From positions 62,001-126,000 of the IMG/VR virus record IMGVR_UViG_3300043411_000921: DNA of 64,000 bases. One strand, 5' to 3'. The notes beneath the pieces are model-generated. The model was not told the DNA's origin and did not search any database. It was given only the letters and a program-made list of their open reading frames with translations. Below are positions 24,203 to 34,900 of the stretch, piece after piece (the stretch's first letter is position 1; each line of letters opens with the position of its first letter). A program made the position numbers and the translations under genes. Source of the DNA: a virus.

Positions 24203-24997
24203 ATGCCACCAGCCGGAAGAAAAATCATCAAGCGCAAACCAAAAGGTGGCGCGACTCCCCAAGAGTTCTATTTCAACGCAGGAACACAAGACTCCATCGT
24301 CGAGTTCAACAACGAAAAAGATGTCAAGATAAAGACCAAAATCTTTGTCGAAGGAATCCTTCCAGCATTCAACAAACTGGTAGAAAACCTCATCAACGTC
24401 TATGGCTTCCAAATTCAATACGAAAGCAGACACGATCTTCAGGCAGAGACTGTTCAGTTTCTCTATGGAGCACTTGCCAAGTTTGATCCATCCAAAGGAA
24501 CCAAAGCCTTTTCTTACTTCAATGTCGTTGCCAAAAACTTCCTGATTTGCCGTTCCAAGCAAAGTCACAGGATTATCAACACTTTCACTTCCCTCGATGA
24601 TCGAGAGACTCTTTCCGCTCACGATTTGGAAACGATTGAAAACCACAACATCTCTATCTCCCCAGAAGAAGCATTGATCAATGAACACAATGCCAAAAAG
24701 CTTGCTCGTCTCCTTCAACTGATTCAAGACCAAACAACAACAGAAAATGAAGTGGAAGCTTTCAAGGGAATTCGTGTTCTGTTTGACAACTTGGAAGACT
24801 TGGACTTTTTGAACAAGCGAGCGGTGATGCTTTATCTGAGGGAGATAACCACCCTGAAAAGCCCAAAGCAACTCAGCAGTGTTCTTACCGTCTTGAAGAA
24901 GTATTACAAAACAGCAAAGGAACAACTGGAAATTCAGGAAGGTGAAAGGTTGGCCCCTGCTCAACCAGAAGAGGAAGAAGTTGAGTTGCAGTCATGA
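24203..24997 (+). CDS. late-transcription sigma factor, T4 gp55-like
   Basis: The 264-residue protein has a sigma region-2-like core: ETVQFLYGALAKFDPSKGTKAFSYFNVVAKNFL near 93-125, with the FDPxKGxxxxSYF pattern of gp55-type and sigma70-family factors. An N-terminal basic stretch (RKIIKRKPKGG) and an acidic C-terminal tail (QPEEEEVELQ) flank it. T4 gp55 directs host RNA polymerase to late promoters and contacts the sliding clamp through its C-terminus. It is longer than T4 gp55 (185 residues). It heads the late structural block that it probably activates. Confidence 0.75.
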   Translation: MPPAGRKIIKRKPKGGATPQEFYFNAGTQDSIVEFNNEKDVKIKTKIFVEGILPAFNKLVENLINVYGFQIQYESRHDLQAETVQFLYGALAKFDPSKGTKAFSYFNVVAKNFLICRSKQSHRIINTFTSLDDRETLSAHDLETIENHNISISPEEALINEHNAKKLARLLQLIQDQTTTENEVEAFKGIRVLFDNLEDLDFLNKRAVMLYLREITTLKSPKQLSSVLTVLKKYYKTAKEQLEIQEGERLAPAQPEEEEVELQS

Positions 24998-25431
24998 CAG
25001 CAGAAAGCAAAACCATTCTTTCAAACATTGAATTGGTGGGAGAACTCCCTCATCCAAGTTCCAGCATGAAGAAAGCAATCAGAGATACGGACGAAGACCT
25101 GAACGACTTCTCTCTTCTCTTGGATTCAATCACAACGATTGATGAGAAGTTGAAGATGCTCTGGAAGCAGATTTATAGCAACAGCCTAGAAGATCGACGG
25201 AATGCCCATCTTATTTGGCTGGATCTTTATACTATCGTCATGGGTAATCCAGAGCAGCATGTTATTCATGGAGATCACTTGAGCAAGTATCTTGAGCGTA
25301 TGGAAAAAGCAAACACGCAACTGTTGAAGTTGGCTGAGTTGGTTTACAAGGCCAAAGAGAAACAAGAAGCGGATGAGCTTCCTTCAAGTGGAAACTTGTT
25401 TCAGCAACTCAAGAGCAATATGCGGGGATGA
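24994..25431 (+). CDS. hypothetical helical protein coupled to the sigma factor
   Basis: The 145-residue protein is almost entirely helical with few aromatic residues, and ends SSGNLFQQLKSNMRG. The start is in an ATGA overlap with the gp55-like gene, so both proteins are made together. In T4, gp55 works with the small co-activator gp33, and this position makes a transcription-related role worth considering, but no sequence motif shows it. Family not recognised. Confidence 0.5.
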   Translation: MTAESKTILSNIELVGELPHPSSSMKKAIRDTDEDLNDFSLLLDSITTIDEKLKMLWKQIYSNSLEDRRNAHLIWLDLYTIVMGNPEQHVIHGDHLSKYLERMEKANTQLLKLAELVYKAKEKQEADELPSSGNLFQQLKSNMRG

Positions 25432-25456
25432 CGTTTTGGCTACTTAGGAGCCTTAG

Positions 25457-27232
25457 ATGTCATCTCACACAAACATTAACGTTGGTCGTGTTTTAGCTGG
25501 TGCAACAACACCAGTTCTCGACCTTTCCAAACCAACCGTAGACCTTCTCTCCTCTGGGACTCCTCCAACCTTCCAAAAAGGCGTTGTAGAGGAAATCGTC
25601 TGGAATCCAAAGGCACTTAACTCCCTCGAAAAAGACAGACTTCGTGCTCTGGTTGTCAATCCAGAGTCCGTTGAAAACATTGCTGCAAACAGTGTTGTTG
25701 CTATGATAGTTTCTGATGGTGTCAGTGATGCCACAGCAACAAGGGTTCTTCTTTCCCCCTTCTTCCAAAGTCACTTCATGCTCCCAGTTCAAATTGGAGA
25801 GCAAATAACCGTTGTGTTTGAGGACTTCCACAAGTACGGTTATAGAAGTGGGAAATGGATTACAAGATCTCCAGAAGGTTTCATGGTTGAAGATGCCAAC
25901 TTCACTCACGGAGACAGACGTTTCTTTGTTGAAACAATCAATGGCGTTTTAAGAACAAGTTCTTCTCTCGCAAGACAATCGACACAACCTGGAAGTTTTT
26001 CTCCTGGGTTTCCGAACGGTGGGGGAACAGCAGAAACAGCAACTCTTCCACAAGCAGGATCAACAAACCCTTTTGATCTTCTTTATCAGAAGTCGATTTC
26101 TGGGTCCATGAAGCACACCTACGAGGTTGTTCCAAGGTGGACAAAACATCCTCAAGAATTTGTCATCCAGGGAATGAACAACGCTCTGATTGTTTTGGGC
26201 CAAGACCGACCAGGAGGCTTATTAGAGCCCGCTGAGGTTCGTCCTTATGCTGGGTGCATTGATATGGTTGCAGGGCGCGGAAGGTACCTTCTCGAACCAG
26301 CAACGGCCACATCCACAACCTCCTCTCCACTCACAGCATTCAACTCCAGAAGCCTGCTCGAAACAGACAAGACACCCAAGCTGAATGGCAAACCAGGAGA
26401 GAACCTCAACGAAGGTGAACCTGATTTGGCAAGAGATGCTGTGAGACTTCATCTCTCAATGAGAACTGAAGGCGATAAAAACTTCAGGTTGCAGAGAACA
26501 ACTTCTGGGGCTGCAAACAACGCAATGCAACCAGCAGGATTAAACTTCTCAACCAATAGTCTTTTTCCAATTCAATTCCCCTCTTCCAGCAACGGAACAG
26601 GAAATTCATATCTGGTTGGAAAAGCAGATCATGTGCGCTTGATCGCAAGACGTTCATTGCCTTCGGATAATGCAATTGAACCGATAAGTGGAAGTGTTTT
26701 GATTTTGAAGGAAGGGAAGAACAGAACACCTGACAGTGCAAATGCTGGTGCGCCTCCAAATGACTCGTTGGCTTATTTGTATATGTCTCCAGAAGGAAGA
26801 GTCCAGGTTGATGGGTTGCAGATTTTCCTTGGTGGAGCCTCTCTCAACCCTCTCAACAATGGAAATCAACAACCTCCACCTGATCGACCAAGAAACCCAG
26901 AAGGTTCAACAGCAGAACTCACCATTGGTGAAGAAAATAGGTTTGCTGGGTTGGAGCCTTATATCAAGTGGACAGAGTTCAAAAAGGTTGTGGAAGGCTT
27001 GCAACGGCAAGTTGATGCACTGCAAACAGCTTATTCTGCTCTTGTAGAAGATATGAAGACTGCTGGGCAGTTGAGTGTGTGTTCTCCAGGGGGACCAGAT
27101 ACCGCTTGGGCAACCCTAAACCCAAACATCACTCTCAGAAGAAACAACTTGAGAGCAGCTATCAACCAGCACAGAGTTTCAACCAACCAAGCTGTTTATC
27201 GAAGCCGTAGTTCCAAAATCTTTGGACAATGA
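25457..27232 (+). CDS. baseplate/tail spike-like structural protein with OB-like N-terminal domain
   Basis: The 591-residue protein has an N-terminal beta domain (residues 35-150) that ends in PVQIGEQITVVFEDFHKYGYRSGKWITR, the layout of the OB fold at the tip of gp5/VgrG-type spike proteins. Low-complexity Ser/Thr/Gly/Pro linkers follow, then a C-terminal helical part with a coiled stretch (WTEFKKVVEGLQRQVDALQTAY). No lysozyme motif is visible. The gp25- and gp6-like genes downstream support a baseplate role. An AGGAG Shine-Dalgarno lies partly inside a GGCT...AGCC hairpin just before the ATG. Confidence 0.5.
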   Translation: MSSHTNINVGRVLAGATTPVLDLSKPTVDLLSSGTPPTFQKGVVEEIVWNPKALNSLEKDRLRALVVNPESVENIAANSVVAMIVSDGVSDATATRVLLSPFFQSHFMLPVQIGEQITVVFEDFHKYGYRSGKWITRSPEGFMVEDANFTHGDRRFFVETINGVLRTSSSLARQSTQPGSFSPGFPNGGGTAETATLPQAGSTNPFDLLYQKSISGSMKHTYEVVPRWTKHPQEFVIQGMNNALIVLGQDRPGGLLEPAEVRPYAGCIDMVAGRGRYLLEPATATSTTSSPLTAFNSRSLLETDKTPKLNGKPGENLNEGEPDLARDAVRLHLSMRTEGDKNFRLQRTTSGAANNAMQPAGLNFSTNSLFPIQFPSSSNGTGNSYLVGKADHVRLIARRSLPSDNAIEPISGSVLILKEGKNRTPDSANAGAPPNDSLAYLYMSPEGRVQVDGLQIFLGGASLNPLNNGNQQPPPDRPRNPEGSTAELTIGEENRFAGLEPYIKWTEFKKVVEGLQRQVDALQTAYSALVEDMKTAGQLSVCSPGGPDTAWATLNPNITLRRNNLRAAINQHRVSTNQAVYRSRSSKIFGQ

Positions 27233-27250
27233 AGGAAAAGGAAGTTTTCA

Positions 27251-28012
27251 ATGTCACAAGATGACTTGGCAAGGATCAGAGCAGAATCAACTGCTCAAAC
27301 CTTCAGGGAAACACAAAACACTGCAAATGTTGCTGCGAACACAGCAAAACTTGCCGCTGTTTCCACTGCAATAACAGCACTCCCAGCACCCGTGAATGCA
27401 GCAACAAGGATTTTGGGTGATGGTCTTTACGCAGCTTTCAAATTTCCTGTGACTGGAGTGAGGCAACCCGCTCCAGTTTCAGCAGATCCAATCAAACTGA
27501 TGGCTTACGCAATGGCTTTCTCTATCCTGAAAGCCTTGTGGTGTTTTATCAAGTCGCTCTTGAACCCTTTGCCATTCATTGGATCTTTTTTCCCTCTGTG
27601 CCCAAATGACCCTGACGGGGTTGGGTCTGATAGTTCTGACCCGGACAACATCAAGCTGAACCAAGCGAGCATGGCATTTGCTGGCGCTGTGGGGAATATA
27701 GAGAGCCTCCAAGGGGTCCAAGCACCTCCGGGACCATCCGGGGATTTCGGAGGCTCTATTAATCCTCCTGGAGCGATTCTCGATGCCGGGGAATCTTTTG
27801 AGGAGTACATTTCAAGAACTGCTGGTTTTTCAGGGGTTACATCTTCGGGAGTGGAGGATAACCAGAAGAGGGATCCAAGAGAGGGATTAATACAGATTGT
27901 TCCCACTTCTCAAACTCCGACAATCAATCCACCTGCTGAACCTGAGAGTTCCAGGGGATCTGGGTACGGGGAAGAATTTGCGAATGATTTGCGGAGAGGA
28001 TTTGGTCTATGA
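27251..28012 (+). CDS. baseplate-region protein of unknown function carrying element copy B
   Basis: The 253-residue protein has an N-terminal helical region rich in Ala/Asn, one hydrophobic stretch (LMAYAMAFSILKALWCFIKSL) near residues 85-105, and then a Pro/Gly/Ser-rich tail with a collagen-like APPGPSGDFGGSINPPG segment. Residues 201-221 are encoded by the dispersed element. It overlaps the gp25-like gene by ATGA. A membrane or tail-tip contact role is possible but not shown. Confidence 0.5.
   Translation: MSQDDLARIRAESTAQTFRETQNTANVAANTAKLAAVSTAITALPAPVNAATRILGDGLYAAFKFPVTGVRQPAPVSADPIKLMAYAMAFSILKALWCFIKSLLNPLPFIGSFFPLCPNDPDGVGSDSSDPDNIKLNQASMAFAGAVGNIESLQGVQAPPGPSGDFGGSINPPGAILDAGESFEEYISRTAGFSGVTSSGVEDNQKRDPREGLIQIVPTSQTPTINPPAEPESSRGSGYGEEFANDLRRGFGL
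27702..27757 (+). repeat. intragenic 9-bp perfect inverted repeat
   Basis: AGAGCCTCC at 27702-27710 pairs perfectly with GGAGGCTCT at 27749-27757, around a GC-rich loop with a repeated TCCGG. It lies inside the open frame (ESLQGVQAPPGPSGDFGGS), about 100 bases before element copy B. Codon choice here is more GC-rich than in flanking genes. Confidence 0.6.
27851..27913 (+). repeat. dispersed 28-bp-core element, copy B (in frame in baseplate-region gene)
   Basis: The core at 27851-27878 contains ATAACCAGAAGAGGGATCCA and is read GTG-GAG-GAT-AAC (VEDNQKRDPREG), the same frame as copy A. After the core, GGGA-T-TAAT-ACAG-ATTG-T-TCCC can fold into a stem with a 4-nt loop. The protein segment (VEDNQKRDP...IVPTSQ) is parallel to that of copy A (VEDNQKRDP...IVPSPSSK). 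Confidence 0.85.
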
Positions 28013-28491
28013 CAACAAGGAGTTTCAAGAGTTCGGGTATAACTGGAGCTGATCTTACGACACAAAGGCAAGCAGTAGCTCCAGCGCCAAAACCTGTTGG
28101 CATCAAAACACCATTGCGACAAGGAACCAATGGAAGTGGTATCCTTGACATGCACTTCTCTGTTGCAGATCAGATGAAGAACAACCTCAGAGACTTGATT
28201 TTAACAAATTGGGGAGAAAGACTTGGATTGTTTGATTACGGAGCAAACCTTCTTCCGTTGGCTGCTGAGTATGAGAGAGGGAAGGATTGGTTTGATGATG
28301 AAGCGGTTGTGAGGATTAGGGCTGCTGCTGCAAAATACATGCCATTTGTTGAATTGGAGACTTACGAAAGTGTGTTTGTTGAAGGTGGATCAACCGATGG
28401 GTTGGGGATTGTCAGAATCACTGTTTATTACAGTATTCCAAGGGCTTTGGTTCCAACGACGGCTCTCCAAGTAACCTTTGCGGTGTCATAA
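28009..28491 (+). CDS. gp25-like baseplate wedge protein
   Basis: The 160-residue protein has the gp25/GPW core: SVADQMKNNLRDLILTNWGERLGLFDYGANL near 50-80, then RIRAAAAKYMPFVEL and a final beta strand VRITVYYSIPR. gp25 is a small sheath-like wedge component that starts sheath assembly in T4-like tails. The N-terminal 40 residues are basic and disordered. The order gp25 then gp6 matches T4-like baseplate operons. Confidence 0.8.
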   Translation: MTTRSFKSSGITGADLTTQRQAVAPAPKPVGIKTPLRQGTNGSGILDMHFSVADQMKNNLRDLILTNWGERLGLFDYGANLLPLAAEYERGKDWFDDEAVVRIRAAAAKYMPFVELETYESVFVEGGSTDGLGIVRITVYYSIPRALVPTTALQVTFAVS

Positions 28492-28499
28492 CTAAACCC

Positions 28500-30359
28500 G
28501 TGGATACACGCAACAACGCTTCTTCTCAGCCCATTCGGGCAAGAAAATACATCAACAAGGACTTTGATTCTTTCAGAGCAGACCTTGAAGAATACGCACG
28601 AACCTTTTTTCCCAACCAAATTCAAGACTTTTCTCCAAACGGCTTTGGTGGTTTGCTCATCGAACTTGCAGCTTATGTTGGTGACGTTCAATCTCTCTAT
28701 CTCGATCATCAGTTCGGTGAACTTAATGCTGAAACAGCAGTCGAGTCAAAAAACCTTGAGAAACTTTTGAGAGAGGCTGGGGTTCCGATTGTCGGAGCCG
28801 CTCCAGCAGTCCTTCCCGTCACCTTTTACGCAAGGATCCCAGCCAATTCACAAGGTTCATACGACACAACAGCCCTGCCAATCTTCAAAGAAGGAACCAT
28901 TGTCAACTCAAATCCAGGCATTCCCTTCCAGCTTCTTTCAGACGTAGAATTACACCTAACAAAGAGCGATGGAACTCCAGCCGCTGGAATTTCTTACTCC
29001 ATTGGTGAAGTTGACAACAATGGGAATCCAGTCAACTACATCTTCTCAGCAAATGGAACATGCCTCTCCAGTACAACAACTTCTGAAACCTTCAGCGTCT
29101 CTGGATTTGAACCGTTCAAGACCTACACACTCACCAACCGAGATGTAAACGAAATCCTTTCCGTTGTTGACAGTGATGGAAACACTTACTACGAAGTTGA
29201 ATTCCTAACACAAGACACCGTTTTCAAATCAATCGCAAATAACATTCCACGAGGAGAATCCAGCCCGACTCAACAATACGTCGAGTCAAACCTGGAAATC
29301 CTTCCTGCGCCTTATCGTTTCTTCAAAACAACATCTCTATCAACAAGGTTGACAACGTTGACATTTGGCGGTGGTTCTGGAGCAACGATGGATGATGATT
29401 TGGTTCCAGACCCAAGCGAGGCTGCTTTGCCATTGTTTGGCAAGACAAGTTTTTCCAGGTTTTCAATTGATCCAAACAATCTTTTGAGGACATCGACGCT
29501 GGGAGCTATTGCACCTGATGTTTCAATCACTGTGACTTATAGACACGGTGGAGGTCTCAATCACAACATCCCACCAAACAACGTTTCTGAAATATCCACA
29601 TTGATCATGGAGTTTCCGAACAATCCTTCCGCTGCTGTTGCTTCTGCTGTCAGAGCTTCTGCCGATGCTAACAACAACACAAGAGGAAAAGGTGGAGATG
29701 ATCCTCCAACTCTGGATGAACTTCGTCTTCAAATTCCTTCCGCCAGGAACTCGCAATCCAGGATCGTTTCGAAAGAGGACTTGCTGGCAAGGGTTTATTC
29801 ACTTCCAGCAACCTTTGGTAGAGTTTACAGGGCAAGTATTAGAACCAATCCAGACAACCCAAACGCTGCGTTGTTGTTCCTGTTGTGTAGAAATGATTTG
29901 GGTCAGTTGACCGTTGCTCCTGACATGTTGAAGGATAACCTCGCAACGTATCTCAACCAATTCAGAATGATCTCAGATGCAATTGATATTCTGGATGGAA
30001 GAGTTGTGAACCTCCAGATCAACTACGATATCACAGTGGATCCCAGCCAAAACAGGCAACAAGTTCTCCAGAACGTTCAAAGTAAGCTGGTTCAATACTT
30101 CAACACGAACAACTTTCAAATGGATCAACCATTGTTCCTGGATGATGTGCGGAATATCATTTACAACAACATCGGTGTGCTCTCGGTGAGAGGAATCACA
30201 GTGAGGAACTTGACTGGGAATATTGGAGGCAGGGAATACAGTTCTGTGAGTTACAACGTTGATACCAACTTGGCAAATGGCTCCATTCTGATCCCTCCAA
30301 TGGGTGGAATGTTTGAGTTGAAGTTCCCAGCGTTTGACTTGATTGGTAGGGTCAGTTAG
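28500..30359 (+). CDS. gp6/baseplate J-like wedge protein
   Basis: The 619-residue protein starts at GTG 28500. The N-terminus reads DFDSFRADLEEYARTFFPNQIQDFSPNGFGGLLIELAAYVGD, a typical gp6 opening. The C-terminal half has DLLARVYSLPATFGRVYRASI and INYDITVDPSQNRQQVLQNV, as in the baseplate J family. It forms the wedge dimers that connect neighbouring baseplate wedges in contractile tails. No lysozyme or adhesion domain is fused to it. Confidence 0.8.
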   Translation: MDTRNNASSQPIRARKYINKDFDSFRADLEEYARTFFPNQIQDFSPNGFGGLLIELAAYVGDVQSLYLDHQFGELNAETAVESKNLEKLLREAGVPIVGAAPAVLPVTFYARIPANSQGSYDTTALPIFKEGTIVNSNPGIPFQLLSDVELHLTKSDGTPAAGISYSIGEVDNNGNPVNYIFSANGTCLSSTTTSETFSVSGFEPFKTYTLTNRDVNEILSVVDSDGNTYYEVEFLTQDTVFKSIANNIPRGESSPTQQYVESNLEILPAPYRFFKTTSLSTRLTTLTFGGGSGATMDDDLVPDPSEAALPLFGKTSFSRFSIDPNNLLRTSTLGAIAPDVSITVTYRHGGGLNHNIPPNNVSEISTLIMEFPNNPSAAVASAVRASADANNNTRGKGGDDPPTLDELRLQIPSARNSQSRIVSKEDLLARVYSLPATFGRVYRASIRTNPDNPNAALLFLLCRNDLGQLTVAPDMLKDNLATYLNQFRMISDAIDILDGRVVNLQINYDITVDPSQNRQQVLQNVQSKLVQYFNTNNFQMDQPLFLDDVRNIIYNNIGVLSVRGITVRNLTGNIGGREYSSVSYNVDTNLANGSILIPPMGGMFELKFPAFDLIGRVS

Positions 30360-30363
30360 CAGG

Positions 30364-30387
30364 GGGTTGTATTTATCGGAATAACCC
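30364..30387 (+). promoter_or_regulatory. hairpin between Shine-Dalgarno-like AGGG and start codon
   Basis: GGGTT (30364-30368) pairs with AACCC (30383-30387), extendable by a G-T and a T-A pair, around an A/T-rich loop. The ATG follows at 30389 and the AGG at 30361-30363 precedes the stem. Folding brings the Shine-Dalgarno next to the start codon, an arrangement known from T4 gene 38. Confidence 0.5.
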
Positions 30388-30388
30388 G

Positions 30389-31993
30389 ATGTACCGAAAA
30401 CTCCGTGCTGACAAAGACTCATACGTCACAAAAAAAATCATCGACAGCAGCAGACCAACACTCTCCAGGTCAACGGATGCCAACGTCGGGCAAGCTGGAA
30501 CCCTTGATCTGTTCAAACTCTACAACGCAACTCCAGTTCCCTCTGGAACTTCAGGGGTGGAACTTACCAGAGCAGTCATTCACTTCAACCTCGATCCGAT
30601 TGCCTCCTTAACAAGTTCAATCATCAACCCCAACCATTCTTCCTTCAAATGTTTCTTGTCGATGAAGGATGTGAATGGTGGTCAAACTGTTCCCTCCAAC
30701 TTCTCTCTTGTCGTCAACCCTTTGGGAAAGGCTTTTTCAGAAGGAAGAGGAAATGACGTTGTTGGATTTAGGGATTTGGATGCAGTGAACTGGTTTACAG
30801 CTTCCATTGATGGTGGAGTTGTTACCCCTTGGACCAGTGGTGGGATTGGCTATGGTGGGGAATCCTCCGATGGAAGTGCTGACTATATTACTCATCTTTC
30901 TTCCCCCTCTCTTGGTTATGTTCCACTAACCTTCTCCCAGAGCTTTGCCAGAGGTGACGAAGACCTTCTCATCGACATTACTTCTTTTGTCAGTGTTTCT
31001 CTTGCTGGAGCAGTTCCAAACTACGGCTTTAGGATTGCTTTTAGCGGCTCCCAGGAAACGGACACGGTAACAAGATTTGTCAAAAGGTTCAGCAGCAGAC
31101 AATCCAGAAACAGTAACCTTCATCCGACTCTTGTGGTGAAATACAACGATACCTTCTTCGACAATCAAGCACACCTTCTTCTGGACAGAAACAATAAGGT
31201 TGGCGTATACAACTCGGTATTCGGATCCCCAGCCAACTTTATTTCTGGAAGCACGCCTGTTTCCGGTTCAGGAAGCATCATGCTCGAACTGGTTGCAAGT
31301 CAAAGTGCTTATGTCACGGCAACAACGTACAGCTTCAGCCACCAGAGAACGATCACCTACACTTCCTCAAGCTGGAACTATTTTTCCCAGAGCTTCACAG
31401 GTTCTCAAATCTCTTTTGCTGGGAATGGGATTTATCAGACCGGAAGTTATTATGCCGACGTGTTTATCCAGAAGGCAGCAGCAGGCTTATCTGGGGTCTT
31501 GAAGCCAGATGGCTCCGTTGATATGATCCCGGTCTGGAAGTCGCCGGATAATGCCGTTACGTTCGACGTAGGCCCATCCCTGACCTTCTTCCCCCAACAA
31601 GGGAAAGCCTCCGTTGCTGGATCGAGGAACTACATCACAAACGTTGTGAATCTACAAGAAGTGTATGGAAATTCTGATGTTGTGGCAATGAGAGTTCTTA
31701 CAGTTGACTTTGATACGACCCTAACAAGCTTTTACAGTCCATACCAAATCAAACCAAAACTGTTTGAGAATATGCAGTGGAGAATTATTGATCCGTTTTC
31801 CAAGGAAGTGATCATTCCCTTTGATGAAGTCGGAACAAAGTTGTCTGCTGATGGTGAAGGCATGTACTTCAAGGTCTACATGGAAGATCTACCAATCAAC
31901 AGAATTTATGAACTTGAGTTCTTGATCAAAGAGAACGGCGAAGCAAACCTCGTTCAAAACAAAGGGTTTACCTTCATGGTGATTCAACAATGA
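30389..31993 (+). CDS. structural protein with DNRLRE-like N-terminal domain
   Basis: The 534-residue protein begins RADKDSYVTKKIID and continues DANVGQAGTLDLFKLYN, ELTRAVIHFNL, LLIDITSFVS and RFSSRQSRNSNLHPTLVVKYND. This order of motifs is that of DNRLRE-type beta domains of surface proteins (residues 5-240). A Ser/Thr/Gly-rich central part and a beta C-terminus follow. I infer a tail-fibre or baseplate-peripheral role. Around 31485-31600 codon use shifts and a small hairpin appears (ATCTGG/CCAGAT). Confidence 0.55.
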   Translation: MYRKLRADKDSYVTKKIIDSSRPTLSRSTDANVGQAGTLDLFKLYNATPVPSGTSGVELTRAVIHFNLDPIASLTSSIINPNHSSFKCFLSMKDVNGGQTVPSNFSLVVNPLGKAFSEGRGNDVVGFRDLDAVNWFTASIDGGVVTPWTSGGIGYGGESSDGSADYITHLSSPSLGYVPLTFSQSFARGDEDLLIDITSFVSVSLAGAVPNYGFRIAFSGSQETDTVTRFVKRFSSRQSRNSNLHPTLVVKYNDTFFDNQAHLLLDRNNKVGVYNSVFGSPANFISGSTPVSGSGSIMLELVASQSAYVTATTYSFSHQRTITYTSSSWNYFSQSFTGSQISFAGNGIYQTGSYYADVFIQKAAAGLSGVLKPDGSVDMIPVWKSPDNAVTFDVGPSLTFFPQQGKASVAGSRNYITNVVNLQEVYGNSDVVAMRVLTVDFDTTLTSFYSPYQIKPKLFENMQWRIIDPFSKEVIIPFDEVGTKLSADGEGMYFKVYMEDLPINRIYELEFLIKENGEANLVQNKGFTFMVIQQ

Positions 31994-34900
31994 CACCAAT
32001 CCAGAGGCTTTTGAAACTCAAGCCAAGCCTTTTCAGCCCTTCTGTTGTTCGTGGAGTAACAAATCCCGATGGTGGTTTGTCCTCCTTCTCTTCTGAGAAC
32101 GGACAATATGTTGTTGATTCCGCAATTGGAGAAACCGGATCATTCAGATATGATCCCATTGGTTCTGGAATCAAGTCAACACAACAACTGAATGTTGACT
32201 GGACTGCGTTCGAGAACCATGTGTTTTTTAACTCTGCTGAAGTGAAGGTGAATGCTGCCTTCAACAAGATTTTCGACAGGTATCCTTTTGATGGAACCAG
32301 GAGAGAAACGGAGTTGTTCTTTGATGGAATGACTGGATATGAAAACTACGTCTACACCAACCTTCCAAAAAACAAAGGATACCTCTTCTTCTCTGGATCA
32401 AACCCTGGAGACGCAAACGGCAGAGGAACTTTTGTCACAGTCAAAGACTCGGCAGGTTCTTCCTTTCCTCTGTTGACAAGAGTTCCGAATGGAGCGTCAA
32501 GGCTGGATCCCACAACAAGCTCAATCAGCTTTGAAATGCAGATTTGTGTTGCAACAGGCTCAAACCTGAATCAAATCGTGTTTCAGAAGTACAACCCAGC
32601 ATTAGAACAGGGATTTGGATGTTTTCTTTCACAGAGTTCTAATCCACTCACAGCGGACCTTACATTTTTCGTTGCTTCCGGTTCTGTTTCAACCATGTCC
32701 ACTTCTTTGCCTTTGGTGAAAGGAGTATGGACACCTGTTTCATTTGTTTGGAATCGTCGAAGCGGCAACAACAGGATTTTTGGTTATGTCAGTGGATCAT
32801 TGGTTGCAAGCAGCAGTCAAGTGACCATCAGAAGCCTCGGAATAACCTCTGCGAGCTTTATCCTGGGCTCTGGAAGCAATATCACCACTCCAGTGTTCGA
32901 GCCACAACAAACATTTTCTGGGGCCATTGACGAGTTCCGATACTGGAAGAAGATTATTGCCCCAGCCGACATGGTTTTGAACCAAAGCGGAAGTGTTTAT
33001 GCGCAGCCGGATTTGGCTCTGTACTTCAAATTCAATGAACCAAGTGGAAGCTCAACCAACCTTGTCTTGGATCACAGCGGGCAAGGAATGCACGGAACGC
33101 TGAATTCGTATGCTCTTTCAACTCTCAGAGTTAGAAACATTGCAACAGGAGCTTACTTTGGTCCAAGTCCAATGATCTATGAAGATGAGAGGAAGTGCCC
33201 AATCCTCTTTCCAGATCAACCAGATGTTGTTTCTTATAGAGAAACTCTGCTGGATGATGCAACCTCTTATGATTCCTACAACCCGAATCTCATCATCAAG
33301 CTTGTTCCAAAACACTTTCTCACAATGGGGCAAGAAGAAGATGCCCTGGAAACAGAAGAAGGTGGAATCAACACCTTGGAGTATGGTTCTGAACCAAACA
33401 CGGCCAGATTGGGTGGAACCCAATCCATTCTATCTCTGCTTTATCTTTGGGCCGGATTCTTCGATGAGTTAAAATTGTTCCTGGATGCTTTTTCAACGTT
33501 GAGACACGTTGACTATGATTCAGAAGACACGGTTCCCGATGCGTTTTTGATGCAGTTGGCAAAGTTCTATGGTTTGGAGCTTCCTCCGTTGTTCAACAAC
33601 TCCTCAATCAACCAATTCATCAATGGTTCAAACATCACCCCAGACATCGTGAATTCCGAGAACACCCTGCAATATCTCCAGAATCAAGTTTGGAGAAGAA
33701 TTCTTGTGAATGCGAATGACATTCTGAAGAGCAAGGGAACGGTTCACGGAATCAAGGCATTGTTGAGGGCTGTTGGTATTGAAGGAGACAACATCTTCAG
33801 ATTTAGAGAGTATGGAGGACCAACACAAAGAACTTTGACAGGACTCCGTGAAACCAGAAATGAAGTTGGAGCGATGTTGAGTTTCTTGAGTGGTGGGTAT
33901 ATCCGCTCCCCCGAACTCTCAGGAAGTAGAATAGAACCAGGAACGCCACTACCCATTGGATCATTTGTTTATGACTCAAATGGAAAGCCAACCGACACAA
34001 CAAGTCGGCACGATGGTTTGTTCACAAGCGGCTCTTGGACCTTTGAAGCAATCTACAATTTTCCTGGATTGCCAACAACTAGTTCCATTCAAAGTTTGGT
34101 TCGTGTTATGTCAACTGGTTCAACTGCTGATGAAAACGTTCTCCTGAATCTTGTTGCCACTTCTGGATCTGGCTTGACATTGGTCGCTAGACCAAACTCA
34201 GCGATGAATGCAACTGTCCTTACAATGTCTCTTGGAGTCCCAACCATCATGGATGGACAGCCCTGGAATATCTCTTTTGGTAGAACCAGAGGAGATTTGA
34301 TCGGTCAAGTGTCCTCTTCTTACTTTCTTAGGGCTGGAAGAAATAGTTTGGGTGTTGTTGCCGAGGTTTACACAACCTCTTCATTGTTCGACGACAATTT
34401 CAATGGAAATCCAGCCAATAACCTTTGGCAAGTTAGAGATGGCACGGGAAGTGTTCCGTTCCTTGCTATTGGCAGTGGAAGCAACGCTATCCCAACCAAC
34501 ACAAACTTCGCCAATGAAAACAATCTCCAGATTTTCACTGGAAGGGTAGGTCAGATTCGTTGGTGGACCAAGGCATTGTCAGTAGACGAATGGAGCGAAC
34601 ACGTCAGAGACTACAAATCCCTGGGTGTTTCTAACCCGAAAGTCAACTTCAACTTTGACACAACAATTTCGGGATCATTTGAAAGACTCAGAGGGGATTG
34701 GTCAACGGATCAACCAACAATCCAGACAACAAACGCCGGAACCTTGGAAGTGTTTGACTTCTCACAAAACAACTTTCACGCAACCGGATCAAGATTTCCA
34801 ACAAGTAGCACTGTTGTGCTTCCTCAAAGGTTTTACTATTCCTTCCTTTCCCCAAGCTTTGACGAAGGTGTCACCGCCGAGAAAGTTAGAGTCAGAAGTT

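Noticed and set aside
24961-24985. AACCAGAAGAGG near the end of the sigma gene as a further element copy
   Set aside because: Only about 12 bases match and they encode a normal acidic tail; the rest of the core is missing.
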